From NCBI GenBank assembly GCA_022419385.1, contig JAJUBI010000001.1, positions 3,410,001 through 3,474,000 on the forward strand: a stretch of DNA of 64,000 bases, given 5' to 3'. The notes below the pieces were generated by a model, which ran no database searches, was not told where the DNA came from, and saw only the letters and a list, made by a program, of their open reading frames with translations. Positions 1 to 11,200 of this stretch are shown here, one piece after another. This DNA comes from Paraconiothyrium sp. Pb-2020 (Eukaryota; Ascomycota; Dothideomycetes; Pleosporales; Didymosphaeriaceae). Numbering within the stretch: the stretch's first letter is position 1; each line of letters opens with the position of its first letter. Both the position numbers and the translations under genes were made by a program.

Positions 1-1190
1 CCCGGATCGTAGTGTACACTTACGTTAATAAACGCGAAGTCAGAGATAAATGATCAGACATGCTTTTCCCCGGTGCCATCTCGTTCAACAAACTTGGAAC
101 CGGGAGTTGAGTAATGAGCAACAGAAACAAGGTTGTTGGTAATAGGCTCGTGAAGACTGCCATCGCATACGTCCCCGCACGAAGCATGATCAGTCTACAT
201 ATTCGAGTCACCGCCTTTAAACCTGACGCAGTGCACACGACATGAGAAAAGAGGAACTTTAGAGGTCGCGTACGTCCAGACTGGCTTATAGGATATTTAG
301 TTGTGTCATGAACAGTGCCCTAGGCCGCAGAGTACCACAAAGATTCGAGGGATATCTAAGTCTTTCTTCGTATAGACTATATGATGGTATGGCCAATAAG
401 GTGGAAAGTAAACTTTCGCGCGAGAGATGCACGAGCCAAGGCGGAACAATTCTGTGGAGCAGAGAAGCTCTAAGAAATCTAACCGAAGGATCACCATACA
501 GAGGTACTATTGGTGTATTATTTTCCCCAATAGTTCGAAATACGAATTGCTATGTATCTAGCGGCTTCGTATACACGCAGTAAGCTACAATCGTAGACTA
601 GGCATACGATAAAGATACACCAATAGGGATAATAGCTGTCACTAACCAAATCCCCCATCAACGCTTGTGTCGTTGCAGAAGTGCCACCTACTTGTGCTAT
701 CAACTACTCAGTACAACCGTAATGCGCTGTGGCCTATTTCAGTCCAAGTGGATGTCGGTGCTATTGTGTTGTGGCGAGGCTGCCAAATCTTGCATGATTA
801 GGTAAGTATTAGGAGGTGCAGTTACGGTGCGGAAGTAACTTATCCCCTATCCTCGTGCCAGATATGTGTTTCGCCAGGCCACTGCGATTTGGATCTCGTT
901 AAAATGAGTTTGGATGGGAACTCATAAGCTTCGTAGTCGTACGAGAGGTCGTGCGAGTGGTATCCGACTTTGCAACGAAGGATTGAAGGATTCCATGACT
1001 ATCAGCCTATTGGATGGCATATTCGCTTACTCATGCATGTGCCTAGCAATCCATTACCATGTGGAATCGAGAAATAATGGAAGCCCGGGAAGTTCATAGT
1101 AAGTAAAGAGTATAAGAACCTACATTTTGGCGTTCTTCGTTGCTCATCGACCGTCCGGCCCATCTCCAATCCGCCAAGCTCGACCATCAC
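1..1190. other. Gene-poor stretch at the left edge
   Basis: No convincing gene is visible. Short open frames occur on both strands (for example around 308-583 and 914-1099) but they have no signal peptide, domain motif or coherent splice sites, and they overlap one another in several frames. Base composition is ordinary, unlike the AT-rich block further right, so the stretch has not visibly been hit by RIP. Confidence 0.5.
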
Positions 1191-1191
1191 C

Positions 1192-1286
1192 TATATACCT
1201 TGAATCGCTCCAACATTTCAGATTCTCCTCAGGTAGGTTGGCAGAATTGTCACATTTTCCTTTTCATTTCTCTTTTCTCTATCTAG
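1192..1286 (+). promoter_or_regulatory. Candidate TATA box and 5'-UTR intron of the small secreted protein gene
   Basis: A TATATA string lies at 1192-1197, about 160 nt before the ATG at 1356. Between them a possible 5'-UTR intron runs from a GTAGGT donor at 1233 through a pyrimidine-rich stretch to a TAG acceptor at 1286. Both are sequence-pattern inferences; transcript data would decide. Confidence 0.3.
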
Positions 1287-1355
1287 GACAAACCTCGTAT
1301 CTCTTGATCTGGCCCTACGAGCTATATCTGACAACAGCTGTAGCGATTCGCCACT

Positions 1356-1694
1356 ATGATCCATCAGACCATCCTCACCGCAGTCCTTCTCTTCGGCACA
1401 AGCGTTCTCGGTGCTCCAGCTGCGGAGGCCGCGTCATCACTCATGCCCCGTAGGGGCGAGTATGTCGGTGGGGTAGACATGATTGCAGCCTGCCGCTCGC
1501 AATATGGAGACGATTCATACCCCATACAGAAAGACAACACATGCAATGGATGGGGGTGCAACCAGTTTGGGGAGACTATTTTAATCCCACTCCAAGATGT
1601 TGATGTAAACAGTGCTTGCACTGAACAGCACGGTGTTTCGGCATATGGTTTCTGCAATACTGATGCATATGGATGGGGCTGTTACAAGAATTAG
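1356..1694 (+). CDS. Small secreted cysteine-rich protein with two related modules (effector-like)
   Basis: The product is 112 residues in a single exon. Residues 1 to about 20 form a classic signal peptide (Met, short polar part, LLFGTSVLG core, Ala-rich cleavage area), so it should be secreted. The mature part holds two related modules. Each starts with Val-Asp-x-x-x-Ala-Cys followed by a Gln-Tyr/His-Gly element, and each ends in a Trp-Gly-Cys motif (GWGC). Each module has three cysteines, six in all, so intramolecular disulfides are likely. No enzyme motif is visible and I do not recognise a named family with certainty. Small size, secretion, cysteine content and position near a chromosome end fit a fungal effector or antimicrobial protein, but that role is inferred. 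A possible TATA box and 5'-UTR intron lie upstream. The next gene is a broken oxidase on the other strand. Confidence 0.75.
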   Translation: MIHQTILTAVLLFGTSVLGAPAAEAASSLMPRRGEYVGGVDMIAACRSQYGDDSYPIQKDNTCNGWGCNQFGETILIPLQDVDVNSACTEQHGVSAYGFCNTDAYGWGCYKN

Positions 1695-1836
1695 AAAATG
1701 GCTTGAGATGTTGGAAACTCTGGGACATAGTATAATTTGTAACGTAGTATACACTCAATATCAACAAACGGCAATGATGTAGCATTTGCCCCGGAGGCAT
1801 TCGCCCCGGAGTTCAGCAGTGTATTGGGAAGTTAAA

Positions 1837-2830
1837 CTATCTGACTATACAGAGCCTTCCAACTACCGGGTTCTCCGCCCAGCCTTCACTGCCAACTCCT
1901 TTCCTGACCCAGAATATACCTTCTGGATCCCATGTCTTCTTGATTCGCAATAACCTAGCATAATTCTTCCCGTAAAACGCTGTTTCCCATTCTGGCTCCT
2001 GCCAATCTGCTTCGTTCATATAGGCTCCACTATCCAGCGCAAGTTTTCTTAACCCGGGGATGTATTCCGCTGTGATCTTTCTTCTCCACTCTAGATTAAT
2101 GTCTCAGTTGGTGTTATTGTACTGCGTGAGCGGCTGTGCATTGATTCCTGACATCCGCCACGCAGGGACCACAGCGTTATCGGCGAAAGAATAAGCTGGC
2201 TTGATCGACGCGTTAGCACCGTATACGGCCACCATAGCGCCATCGTCAGACCATTTGCGGACCTCCGAAATCAAAGATGGGGTTTGCGCATTCAAAACAG
2301 TACGTGGAACGAGCCAGCCACCTTGTTGAAACTGCCCTGTTCCGGTCACAGCTGGACTGGTCGCATTAAAAGCGTCAAGATATGTCGGATAGTCGGTTGA
2401 CGTTATAGCCTGCAACAGTCAGCAACGAATAGTACGAAAGTAACTGATACTGACTGTACTTGATTTCAGACTGTTCGAGTGCATCGATGACGGGCTCAGT
2501 TCTTGATCAAGCTGCTGAGCGGTCACGCCATGACCAAGGGTATGCCGTAGCGTGAAAAATCGATTGTTACAAAGTAGATAACCAGCGCATGAGCCCCGAT
2601 ATCATTGAGTGTGGTGATGCGCTGCATGAACGTTCCAATGACGTTCCAATAATCGCCCAGGGATGTATTGGTGTCCATCGCGAAATTGAGTGTGGATGTC
2701 GATGTTGGAGCATCAGGATAAAGACGAACCGTCATGGACAAGACGATCCCAAAATTTCCAGGGCCTCCTCCGTACAAGGCCCAGTACAAATCAAAGTTCT
2801 CCTTGGGCTTCGCTGTTACCTGTTTTCGAC
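1837..2830 (-). pseudogene. Truncated FAD-linked (berberine-bridge-type) oxidoreductase
   Basis: This is the C-terminal part of a secreted VAO/BBE-type FAD oxidase, read on the minus strand. Near 2,790 the family segment DLYWALYGGGPGNFGIV is plain, and near 1,860-2,040 the BBE C-terminal segment (NEADWQ, FYGKNY, IKKTWDPEGIF) is present. The N-terminal FAD-binding half, including the flavin-linking His region, is missing: homology stops near 2,825-2,835 where GC-rich sequence of another kind begins. The remaining part is also damaged, with frame changes around 2,480-2,530 and an in-frame TGA at 2,104-2,106. An original intron can still be placed near 2,418-2,465. An intact gene of the same family lies at 36,501-38,309. 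It is a pseudogene and cannot make a working enzyme. Confidence 0.85.
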
Positions 2831-3480
2831 CGGGTTGGGTTGGAGGCAGCAGCGGCGCCGGACGAGCTGGGCTTTATGTATTCTCGTTGGGGCGTTGGAA
2901 GGACCGCCCTTCTGGTTGGGACGCTTAAAGCACACAGCTCACATGGCTGACGTCACGTGCTCTCCCCACCGGCAGAGCGGAGGGGTGCTTGAGTGACGGC
3001 GAGCGGCGAGGCGGAAGGCGCGTGAGCAATGGACAGAGAGCGACCAGCGGGGAGGTGTGTGGGCGACGAGAGGAAAAGGTCCGACTGTTCCACAGCCAAC
3101 AGGACGACATCTTTAATAAGCTAATGAGAGCGCACGCTTTCTACCTAAGAACCGCCCTTGCGTAACACAACCCGTCTTTAGTTTGAATTCCTGGCTAGAA
3201 CTACTATTGGAGCCAAGAGTTGCCACTGCGAGGTGTTGCCGTCCCCAGATCTGCCCAGCAGGACGAGTTCTCCCGACGTCTTCCACGGGGTGTAGGTGGA
3301 GAGAACCCACTCGTGGGCTTCCTCTGGGGGCTCTGTGGCGGCGCAGGAGACGGTAGAAGTGACGAGGACTCGGTTGGGCGGTTGTTGTTGTGTTAATGCT
3401 AAAGGTGTTTTTCAGGCGGAGCGGAGAGTGTGTGTAAGGAGTAGAAAGGCGTGAGGAGGGGTAATTAAGTAGGAAAGGAG
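2831..3480. other. GC-rich border segment of unknown nature
   Basis: This GC-rich stretch begins exactly where the FAD-oxidase homology stops and ends at the start of the AT-rich RIP block. Short open frames exist on both strands but none shows a recognisable domain. The sharp changes at both sides suggest an inserted or rearranged piece, possibly part of a subtelomeric element that escaped RIP. No terminal repeats are evident to me. Confidence 0.35.
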
Positions 3481-4387
3481 TAGAGAGGTAATATAATACA
3501 CATTAAATTTGTATCGGCGTAGGTGGAGCAACTATCCATATAGAGTCTAAGAGTAGTTAGAGGTATATAGAAGTGCGTGTTCTTAAGAGAACTCCTAGAT
3601 AAATTACTACCTATAGGCCTAGTATAAAAGAATAATTAAAGCTACTAAATCTACCTTAGTAACTAAGAAGAACTATATATTTTTACTTACTAATTATTAT
3701 CTAAAATCTCCTTAGATACCTTACTATTACTTATTAGAATTTCTTTTACCTATTTAGTTATAGGGATAGATAAGAATTCTTCTTAAAACTTATTAACTTC
3801 TAAATATCTAGAGTTTATATTAAATTTAATTTAGATTTTATCTTTTAATATCTTAGTAAAAAGTTATAAGTAATTACTAATACTTATTATTATAGATCTA
3901 TTATAAGCTCTATATCTCTTAATATTATATATATTCTAGTATTAGTATAAAGTTAGGCTATATCTAAATATATAATAGTAGTATTACAATTACGATAGAT
4001 TAAAACCTAGCAAAGGGGAATAATTATGTATAGAATATTAGCAATACCTTTATTACTAACTAGAGGATAGACGCTAGTTAGTAGGGCTAATTAGGTAATA
4101 TATTATATAACTAGGCTCCCGCCAAGAGGGTAGAATTTTAGAAGTAAGTAAACTTAGTAGGATTACTTAAAATACTCCTGCTAAGGGGATATAATCCCCT
4201 AGAGTACAGTAAAGCAAGGGATTATAAGAATAATAAAGAATAGTATATAGTTAAGATAGTTCTTTAAGTATTTCTTATTCTTTATAGTTAACTTCTAGTA
4301 TTACCCCCTTTAGTCCCAGTCCAGCTCATACACCCAGTTTGATATAGAGAAAATTAACACAAATTTGTTAAGTTAGAGTAGGCACCT

Positions 4388-4825
4388 ATAGCTAATAGGT
4401 AAAGTAACTAAAAGTTAGCATAAAAGCTTAGCTAATAATATAGTAATCTAAAAGTTAGTGTATAAGCTTAGCTAATAGATATACTAATTTAAAAGTTAGT
4501 ATATAAGCTTAGCTAATAGATACTAATCTAAAAGTTAATATATAAGCTTAGCTAATAGATACTAATCTAAAAGTTAGTATATAAGCTTAGCTAATAAATA
4601 CTAATTTAAAAGTTAGTATAAACTTAGCTAATATATACTAATCTAAAAGTTAGTGTATAAGCTTAGCTAATAGATATACTAATCTAAAAGTTAGTATATA
4701 AGCTTAGCTAATAGATATACTAATCTAAAAGTTAGTATATAAGCTTAGCTAATAGATATACTAATCTAAAAGTTAGTGTATAAGCTTAGCTAATAGGTAC
4801 ACTAATTTAAATTTTAGTATATAGC
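4388..4825. repeat. Subtelomeric tandem array, about ten copies of a ~39-bp unit
   Basis: A unit of about 36-41 bp is repeated about ten times. Its core reads ctaatctaaaagttagta followed by tataagcttagctaatagata, with single-base changes and small length differences between copies. HindIII-like aagctt and the partly palindromic ctaa..ttag parts recur in nearly every copy. The array lies about 3.1 kb from the telomere. It has no unique spacers between identical repeats, so it is a minisatellite and not a CRISPR array. Confidence 0.9.
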
Positions 4826-5164
4826 TTTATTACTTATTATATTAATAATTATTATAACTAACCTTATAATACACTAAAAAAGCCACACTAGGCTATATAG
4901 AAGAGGAGAAAAGAAAAGTAAAGTATAAATAAATATAATTAATACCTATTAAAAATAGAAATAGCAGAATATAGAAGAAGCTATAGTGCTAGGACTAGGC
5001 CCCTATTAATATACTTAGTTCTATAACGGCTAATACCTCTATTACTAGGTTAGTAATAGAAATACTAATAATAATAAACTTATATGCCTAGTCTATAATC
5101 TATATACCTTAGCCTACTAAGGCCTTAGTTTATAGGGTATCTTACCCTCTACTATATATATAAA

Positions 5165-5290
5165 TTACCCTAATCTATATACTACCTACTATCTAAGCAC
5201 CTATACTACCTACTCCCTAAGTATATATACTACTTACTACCTAAATACCTATACTACCTACTACCTAAGCATATACCCTAAGTGCCTATA
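5165..5290. repeat. Short degenerate repeat (tactacctactacctaagca-like units)
   Basis: Three to four imperfect units of roughly 30-35 bp with the core actacctactacctaag follow one another. They are strongly eroded by C-to-T changes, so the original unit cannot be set exactly. Confidence 0.55.
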
Positions 5291-7966
5291 CTATAAGTAA
5301 CTATACTATATACTACTATTATTATACTTATATAACCTACTATCTAGGTTATACACTTCTACTAGATATAATATATTCTAGAGACCCTAAACTAAGTAGT
5401 AGCCTAGATACTAGAGTACTAACTACCTAACTAGAAAGGCCTTAAATACTAGAGCCATCTAAACTAATATATCTATATAACTATATATACTAGAGAATCT
5501 AATCTAATTAGCCTTATATTATATAACCCTAGTAGCCTATAATAACCTAACTATACCTACTTTATTTTATAGAGATAAGATATTACTACTTAAAGTAGTT
5601 TAAAGAATGGCTAAACTATAATAGTAACTCTAAAACACTTTCTATACAGCTACCTACTGCTAATATCCCTAATTATTTACTATAAATAGAGAGTAATAGT
5701 AATAGAAGGCATACTATTTATATAGTAGCTAAGTATATACTAATTAAAATACTTCTTATATAATTAACCCCTAATACACCCTAATATAATAATATAGTAT
5801 ACCTAAATTATTAAGTTAGATACTACCTTATACCTAAGCACTTACTCTATTATATAGTAGATAGGCTAATAATCTACTAATAGACTTCTAAAATAATTAA
5901 TAGTTCTCTACCTACTAACTAAGACTAGATAATATAGCAATCCTTATATAATATATTTAGTTATATATAACTATTTAGCCCTAAAATATAAAGGTGGCCT
6001 TACTATTATCTAGATAATAGAATACCTATCTAGTAGAAAATAACTTTATAAATATAGTAGTATCTTTAGCACCTTAACCCTTAATACTATCTAATACCTT
6101 ACTATTATATTCTAAGAAATAGAGAAATATTTTTTAATACTAGAGTCTATTCTTACTAGAACTAACTAAGAAATAGACACTCCTCTAATATTAAACTTAG
6201 ATAAGTCTAAGATATACTATATTATTTAGTTTACACTATTAAATAAGTATTTAATATTAATAGTATTATATTCTCTCCTAGTAGCCTTAGTATATTCTAA
6301 GATAATATTAAACTCTATTTCTACCTACCTTTATAGAAAGCTTTAATAGAAACTAAGGTATATTATTTCTACTAGTTATTCTCTATAAATACTATAATAT
6401 CTTATTCTATACTACTAACTTATTCTAATATTATATTTTCTAGCCTTACTTTTCTAACTTCTATATAGTATAGGAAGCGCACTACAGCATAATTATAATA
6501 TATAAAAGACTATATTCTAAAGCTTAGATAGATAATATTATATTCTTAGCCCTTAAAGCTACTAGCTATAGCTTCTAGTTATATATAACCTAATATACTT
6601 TGCATATATTATAGTAAACTTATATATTAAGTAAGAAAGTAGAATATATTTCTCTAGCATAGCTATATTAATACCTAGAGACTAGTAAGTACTACTACAC
6701 TTACTCTATTATAGAATAAGATTATTAAGCTTACTATACTATTTATATTAAGAATATAGACTTACTAGATAATATTTTTTAAAATGCTACTCTTATTATT
6801 ATAAATATAACCTAAAAAATACTTATCTTAGAAGCTATAAGTCTATGTTAAATATTAAAATATATTAGAATAATATATTAAGACCTATTAGAATAAAATA
6901 TATTAATCTAGATAGGTTCTACCTTAACCTTATAATATAAACTAGATCCCTTACTAAAGGTATAACTATACTTAGAAAGAGTTAATATAATTAATACTAA
7001 ATAATAACTTCTGTATAGTAAACTGTATATTAGTAACCCCTATATACTATTTCTTTACTAGACTAATACAGAAACTTTTATTAAACTCTAAGAGAATAAT
7101 ATAATTTAGTTTTAGGTATTACTTACTAAAGTATAATACTAATAAAGAGCTGCTATATCTACTAATTGTAGATATAGAGTATTCTTAGACTAGAAATTAG
7201 AACTGCTAGTATATATAAATAAAATATTGCAACTATAAAGGCTACTTATATATTTAAGTAACTCTATAACTAAGTCTATATTATAAAGAAGTATACACTA
7301 GGCACTAGCTAATAATAGTCTTTTCTAACTACTAAGAGTTCTGTCTAGTCTTACCTATATTTAGATAACTCGCGATATTTATACTACTAATGGCACACAC
7401 ATACTATACTAGGTAGTAACTAAATATACTAACTATACTAGTTACTATATATATAGAATATAAATAACTTTTATATATAAAATATAATAGATAGCTTACT
7501 GCTCTAGAAGCTGTTATAGTAAATATAGTAACTAAAAACCCTAATATAAAAATAAGACCTAAATAGTCTTATAGCTACTACTATAGTATATACCTAAGCC
7601 TTATATTATAATATTACAGCCTTAAAGAGAGGGATATATAAGCACTTACTATAGGTAAAAACTATAACTAAGGATATATAATAAATAAGGCTAGACCTAG
7701 AGAACCTACTTAAAATATTAAGGTCTTAAATATACTAAATCTATATTATATATAGTATAATCTAGATCCCCACCGCCTTTGCTATTAGAAAACACAATAC
7801 TAACCTTTTAAATTTAAAAATATCTATACTTAGATGTATACTATTATATTCTTTAAAAATTAAAGAATAATACCCTAATCTTATATATCTATATATAAGA
7901 GGGTTAAATTCTATAATACTTAGGTACCTTAATAGAAGAAGTATTATAAGAATATCTATTCTTTTA

Positions 7967-8027
7967 TTAGGGTTAGGGTTAGGGTTAGGGTTAGGGTTAG
8001 GGTTAGGGTTAGGGTTAAGGGTTAGGG

Positions 8028-8065
<38 letters not shown>

Positions 8066-8086
8066 AGGGTTAGGGTTAGGGTTAGG
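7967..8086 (+). repeat. Telomere repeat (TTAGGG)n, right end of the left sequence
   Basis: About twenty TTAGGG units run 5' to 3' up to the gap. A few variants interrupt them (one TTAAGGG, one TTTAGGG, one unit lacking a T). The G-rich strand points to the right, which is the orientation of the right-hand end of a chromosome. Confidence 0.97.
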
Positions 8087-8102
8087 NNNNNNNNNNNNNN
8101 NN
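8087..8102. other. Assembly gap of 16 N between two facing telomeres
   Basis: Sixteen Ns separate the (TTAGGG)n and (CCCTAA)n tracts. The gap marks an unresolved join, most simply a scaffold join of two chromosome ends. Confidence 0.97.
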
Positions 8103-8148
8103 TAACCCTAACCCTAACCCTAACCCTAACCTAACCCTAACCCTAACC

Positions 8149-8189
<41 letters not shown>

Positions 8190-8205
8190 CCCTAACCCTA
8201 ACCTA
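8103..8205 (-). repeat. Telomere repeat (CCCTAA)n, left end of the right sequence
   Basis: About seventeen CCCTAA units follow the gap, in the orientation expected at the left end of a chromosome. The variants (two CCTAA units, one CCCTAAA) fall at other positions than those in the left tract, and the flanking sequence is different, so this is not an inverted copy of the same end. Confidence 0.97.
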
Positions 8206-11200
8206 AATATTATAAGTTATTATAGATATTTATATATATAAATAATTATCTAATATATTTAACTTTAAAGAGGAAACATCGCGCCTTTCTAATATAGATA
8301 ATAGATAACCCCTATAATAATCTTATTTTAAGGATAAAGTATATAGATGCACCTAGAAAAGAAGTATAAGAGATATCTAGTACTAGCCTCTAGACCCCTC
8401 TTACTAATTAAATATATAAAAGGGCGACTAATAAGTACCCTAAAAATAAATACCCTTAATATATAGTAAAAAAGATATAAATAAAATATTAGCTAAAAGG
8501 TAAGAAAGCCCTAAGGGGTATATAGAGACTACACATTATAATTTAAGGAGAATACTAAGAAAAACTAATTAGGGTAATAATTAATAAGTAGAGTAATATA
8601 AAACTTTATCTCTAAAAACTTTATAAAATAAAGAACTCTACTATACTAATAAAATAGAAAAAAGAACTCTATTTAATATTAAAAAACTACCTTTTTAAGA
8701 ATAAATCTATATAGAAATAATACTAGAAATCTTTCTATTAGAAGGACTAGTTATTAATAACTTTATTATAAACCTAACTAAAATAGATAATTAGCAAAAC
8801 GTAATTCTAGAAATACTATAACTAAAATAGGTTAACCTAACTATCTACTAGAGAATAAAACAAGTCTAATACCTATACTAGTTAGCAGTAAATAAGGAAC
8901 TTACCCTAGAGATACTAGATTAATACTAAAGGTTTACAGATATCTTTAATAAACTAGAAGAATACCTTCTAGAATACACTAAATAGGACTGCAAAATTAG
9001 ACTAGAGAAAGGAAAATAACCTATATAGGGACTAGTATATAAAATAACTAAATAAAAACTTAAGGTTACTAAATAGTATATTAGAAATAATTTTAAATAA
9101 AAGTATATTTAGCCTTCTTAGTCTTCTGCTGCTTATAGAGTTACCTTTATAGAAAAGAAGAATAACCTAGAACTATAGTTTTATATTAACTTTAGAAAAA
9201 TAAATACTATTATAATTAAAAATAGATACCTATTACCCTTAATTTTAAATCTATAAAACTAACTCTAAAACGTGAAGATCTTTACCCGCTTAGATATAAA
9301 GAATATATACTATTAAATTAGAATAAAGAAAGGTAAAGAATAGAAAACTACCTTTAAAATAAAGTTAGAGTTATTTAAGTATAATATTATACCCTTTAGG
9401 CTTACTAATACTCTAGTAGTCTTTTAAAGGTAAATTAATACTATGCTCTAAAAATATATTAGTAAGTATACTATAGTATATCTAGATAATGTCTTAATAT
9501 ACTTAAATAATAAATAAGACCACTAAAAGTATATAAAAAAAGTACTAAACTATATAAGTAAAGTTAAGCTATATTTAAAGCTTAAAAAATATAAATTCTA
9601 TATTACCTAAACTATCTTTCTAGGGTTTATAGTGGAATCTAGGAGGCTTAAGATTAAGTAAATAAAACTATAAGAAATTTTAAACTAGAGAAAACTAGAA
9701 AATATTAAGGATATCTAATTTTTTCTAGAATTTTATAATTATTATAGAAAGTTTATTCTAGACTAGATAAAGATAATAGAGCCCCTTATAAAGCTAATAA
9801 AGAAAGAAGTACCCTTTAAATAGATAAATAAATACTAATAAGTAATAGATTAACTTAAGAAAGAATTTACTAAGAAACCTATTTTATAAATCTTTAAACC
9901 CTGCTATCTACTATATTAGAGATAGATATTAAATTTGCTATAGAAGTATACTTACTCTAGTAAGATTTAGAAATAGATAAAAAGTATCTATATAGCTATT
10001 ACTTCTAAAAAATATAAAAAGCTAAACTTAACTATAATATCTATAATAAAGAAATATTAGTAATAGTTAAAGTATTTAAAAAATAGAAAACTTACCTCTA
10101 AGGTGTAAAATACTAAATACTAGTCTTTTTAGACTATAAGAACTTAATAGAATTTATAATAAATAAGGCCCTTACACCCTAGTAAGTAAGATAGGTATAG
10201 ACCCTATTAATATATAATTTTAAGATTATATATACCTAAGAGATAGAAAACCTTTAGGTAGATACCTTAAGTAGAAGACCTACTTATAAGAAAAAGCTAA
10301 AGTATTAGGGGCCCTACTTTAATTTAATAAAGATAGTACTATTATCTATAATATACTAAAGCTGGCGGTAATAATAGAAACCTAAACTAGTATAGTATAA
10401 CTAGATTAAAAGAAAAAGTAATTAGTAATAAAAATATAAGCTACCTACTTATAGAAATAAAATATAAGAATAACGTCTATAAGGTCTTTAATAGAATTTT
10501 TATTTCTACTAAGATTTAATATAAGTTTATAAGATAATTTTATAAGGCACCGGTATATAGCTACTAGGGAATTAAATAGATAATAGAATAACTAATAAGG
10601 AACTACTACTTCTCTTAAGTCTAATAAATAGTTATAGAAGTCTTACGCAACTATACTAACTACTACTAAAATAAACTAAATAGGTATACGCTATATAGAT
10701 AACTATAACTTATAAAAGTTCTTAATTAACTATAGGGTATAGTTATAATAGACTTTATTATAGAACTACTAAAATCTAAGAACCTAGACAATAAGGTAAA
10801 ATATAATAGAATTATAGTTATTATTAATAAAGTAACTAAGTACGCATACTTCTTACTATATAAAAAGGTAAGTAAAGTAAAGTATATAGCTTTCTACTTT
10901 ACTTTTATAGTAATAGTATAATATGGAGCTCTAGACAAAATTATTATAAATAGAAATATTTACTTTATATCTAAATCTTAGTAAATAGTATTTACCCTTA
11001 TAAATATTAAGTACAGTATATTAATAGCCTATTATCTATAAATAGATAGGCAGACAGAATAAATAAACTAAATAGTAGAATAGTTTCTTAGGTATTACCT
11101 AAACTATTAATAAAATAACTAGGTAGAGTTACTCCCTATAGCATAACTAGCCTATAATAGCTTATACTATAGTGCACTAGAGTCTTACTATTCTTTATAA

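Larger units (their letters stand above)
3481..7966. repeat. AT-rich RIP-degraded subtelomeric block, left chromosome end
   Basis: The sequence is dominated by TA dinucleotides (runs such as ctatatactacctactac), while CA is scarce and no long open frame occurs on either strand. That is the pattern left by repeat-induced point mutation, which turns CpA into TpA in duplicated DNA. The block runs directly into telomere repeats at 7,967. It contains a tandem array (4,388-4,825) and a smaller degenerate repeat (about 5,165-5,290). The remaining part is presumably old transposon sequence, but I could not identify a coding domain in it on either strand. Confidence 0.85.

Noticed and set aside
306..1190. 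Short open frames near the left edge
   Set aside because: They overlap each other on opposite strands, and no start context, motif or splice pattern supports any of them.
4388..4825. CRISPR-like repeat array
   Set aside because: Units follow each other directly with no unique spacers, and the DNA is from a fungal chromosome end; it is a minisatellite.
3481..7966. Assigning a transposon family to the left AT-rich block
   Set aside because: I read both strands allowing Gln-to-stop changes and found no convincing transposase or polymerase motif, in contrast to the right-hand block.
8206..8900. Gag gene of the Gypsy element
   Set aside because: No nucleocapsid zinc knuckle or capsid pattern could be recognised, and the space is too short for a complete gag and protease.
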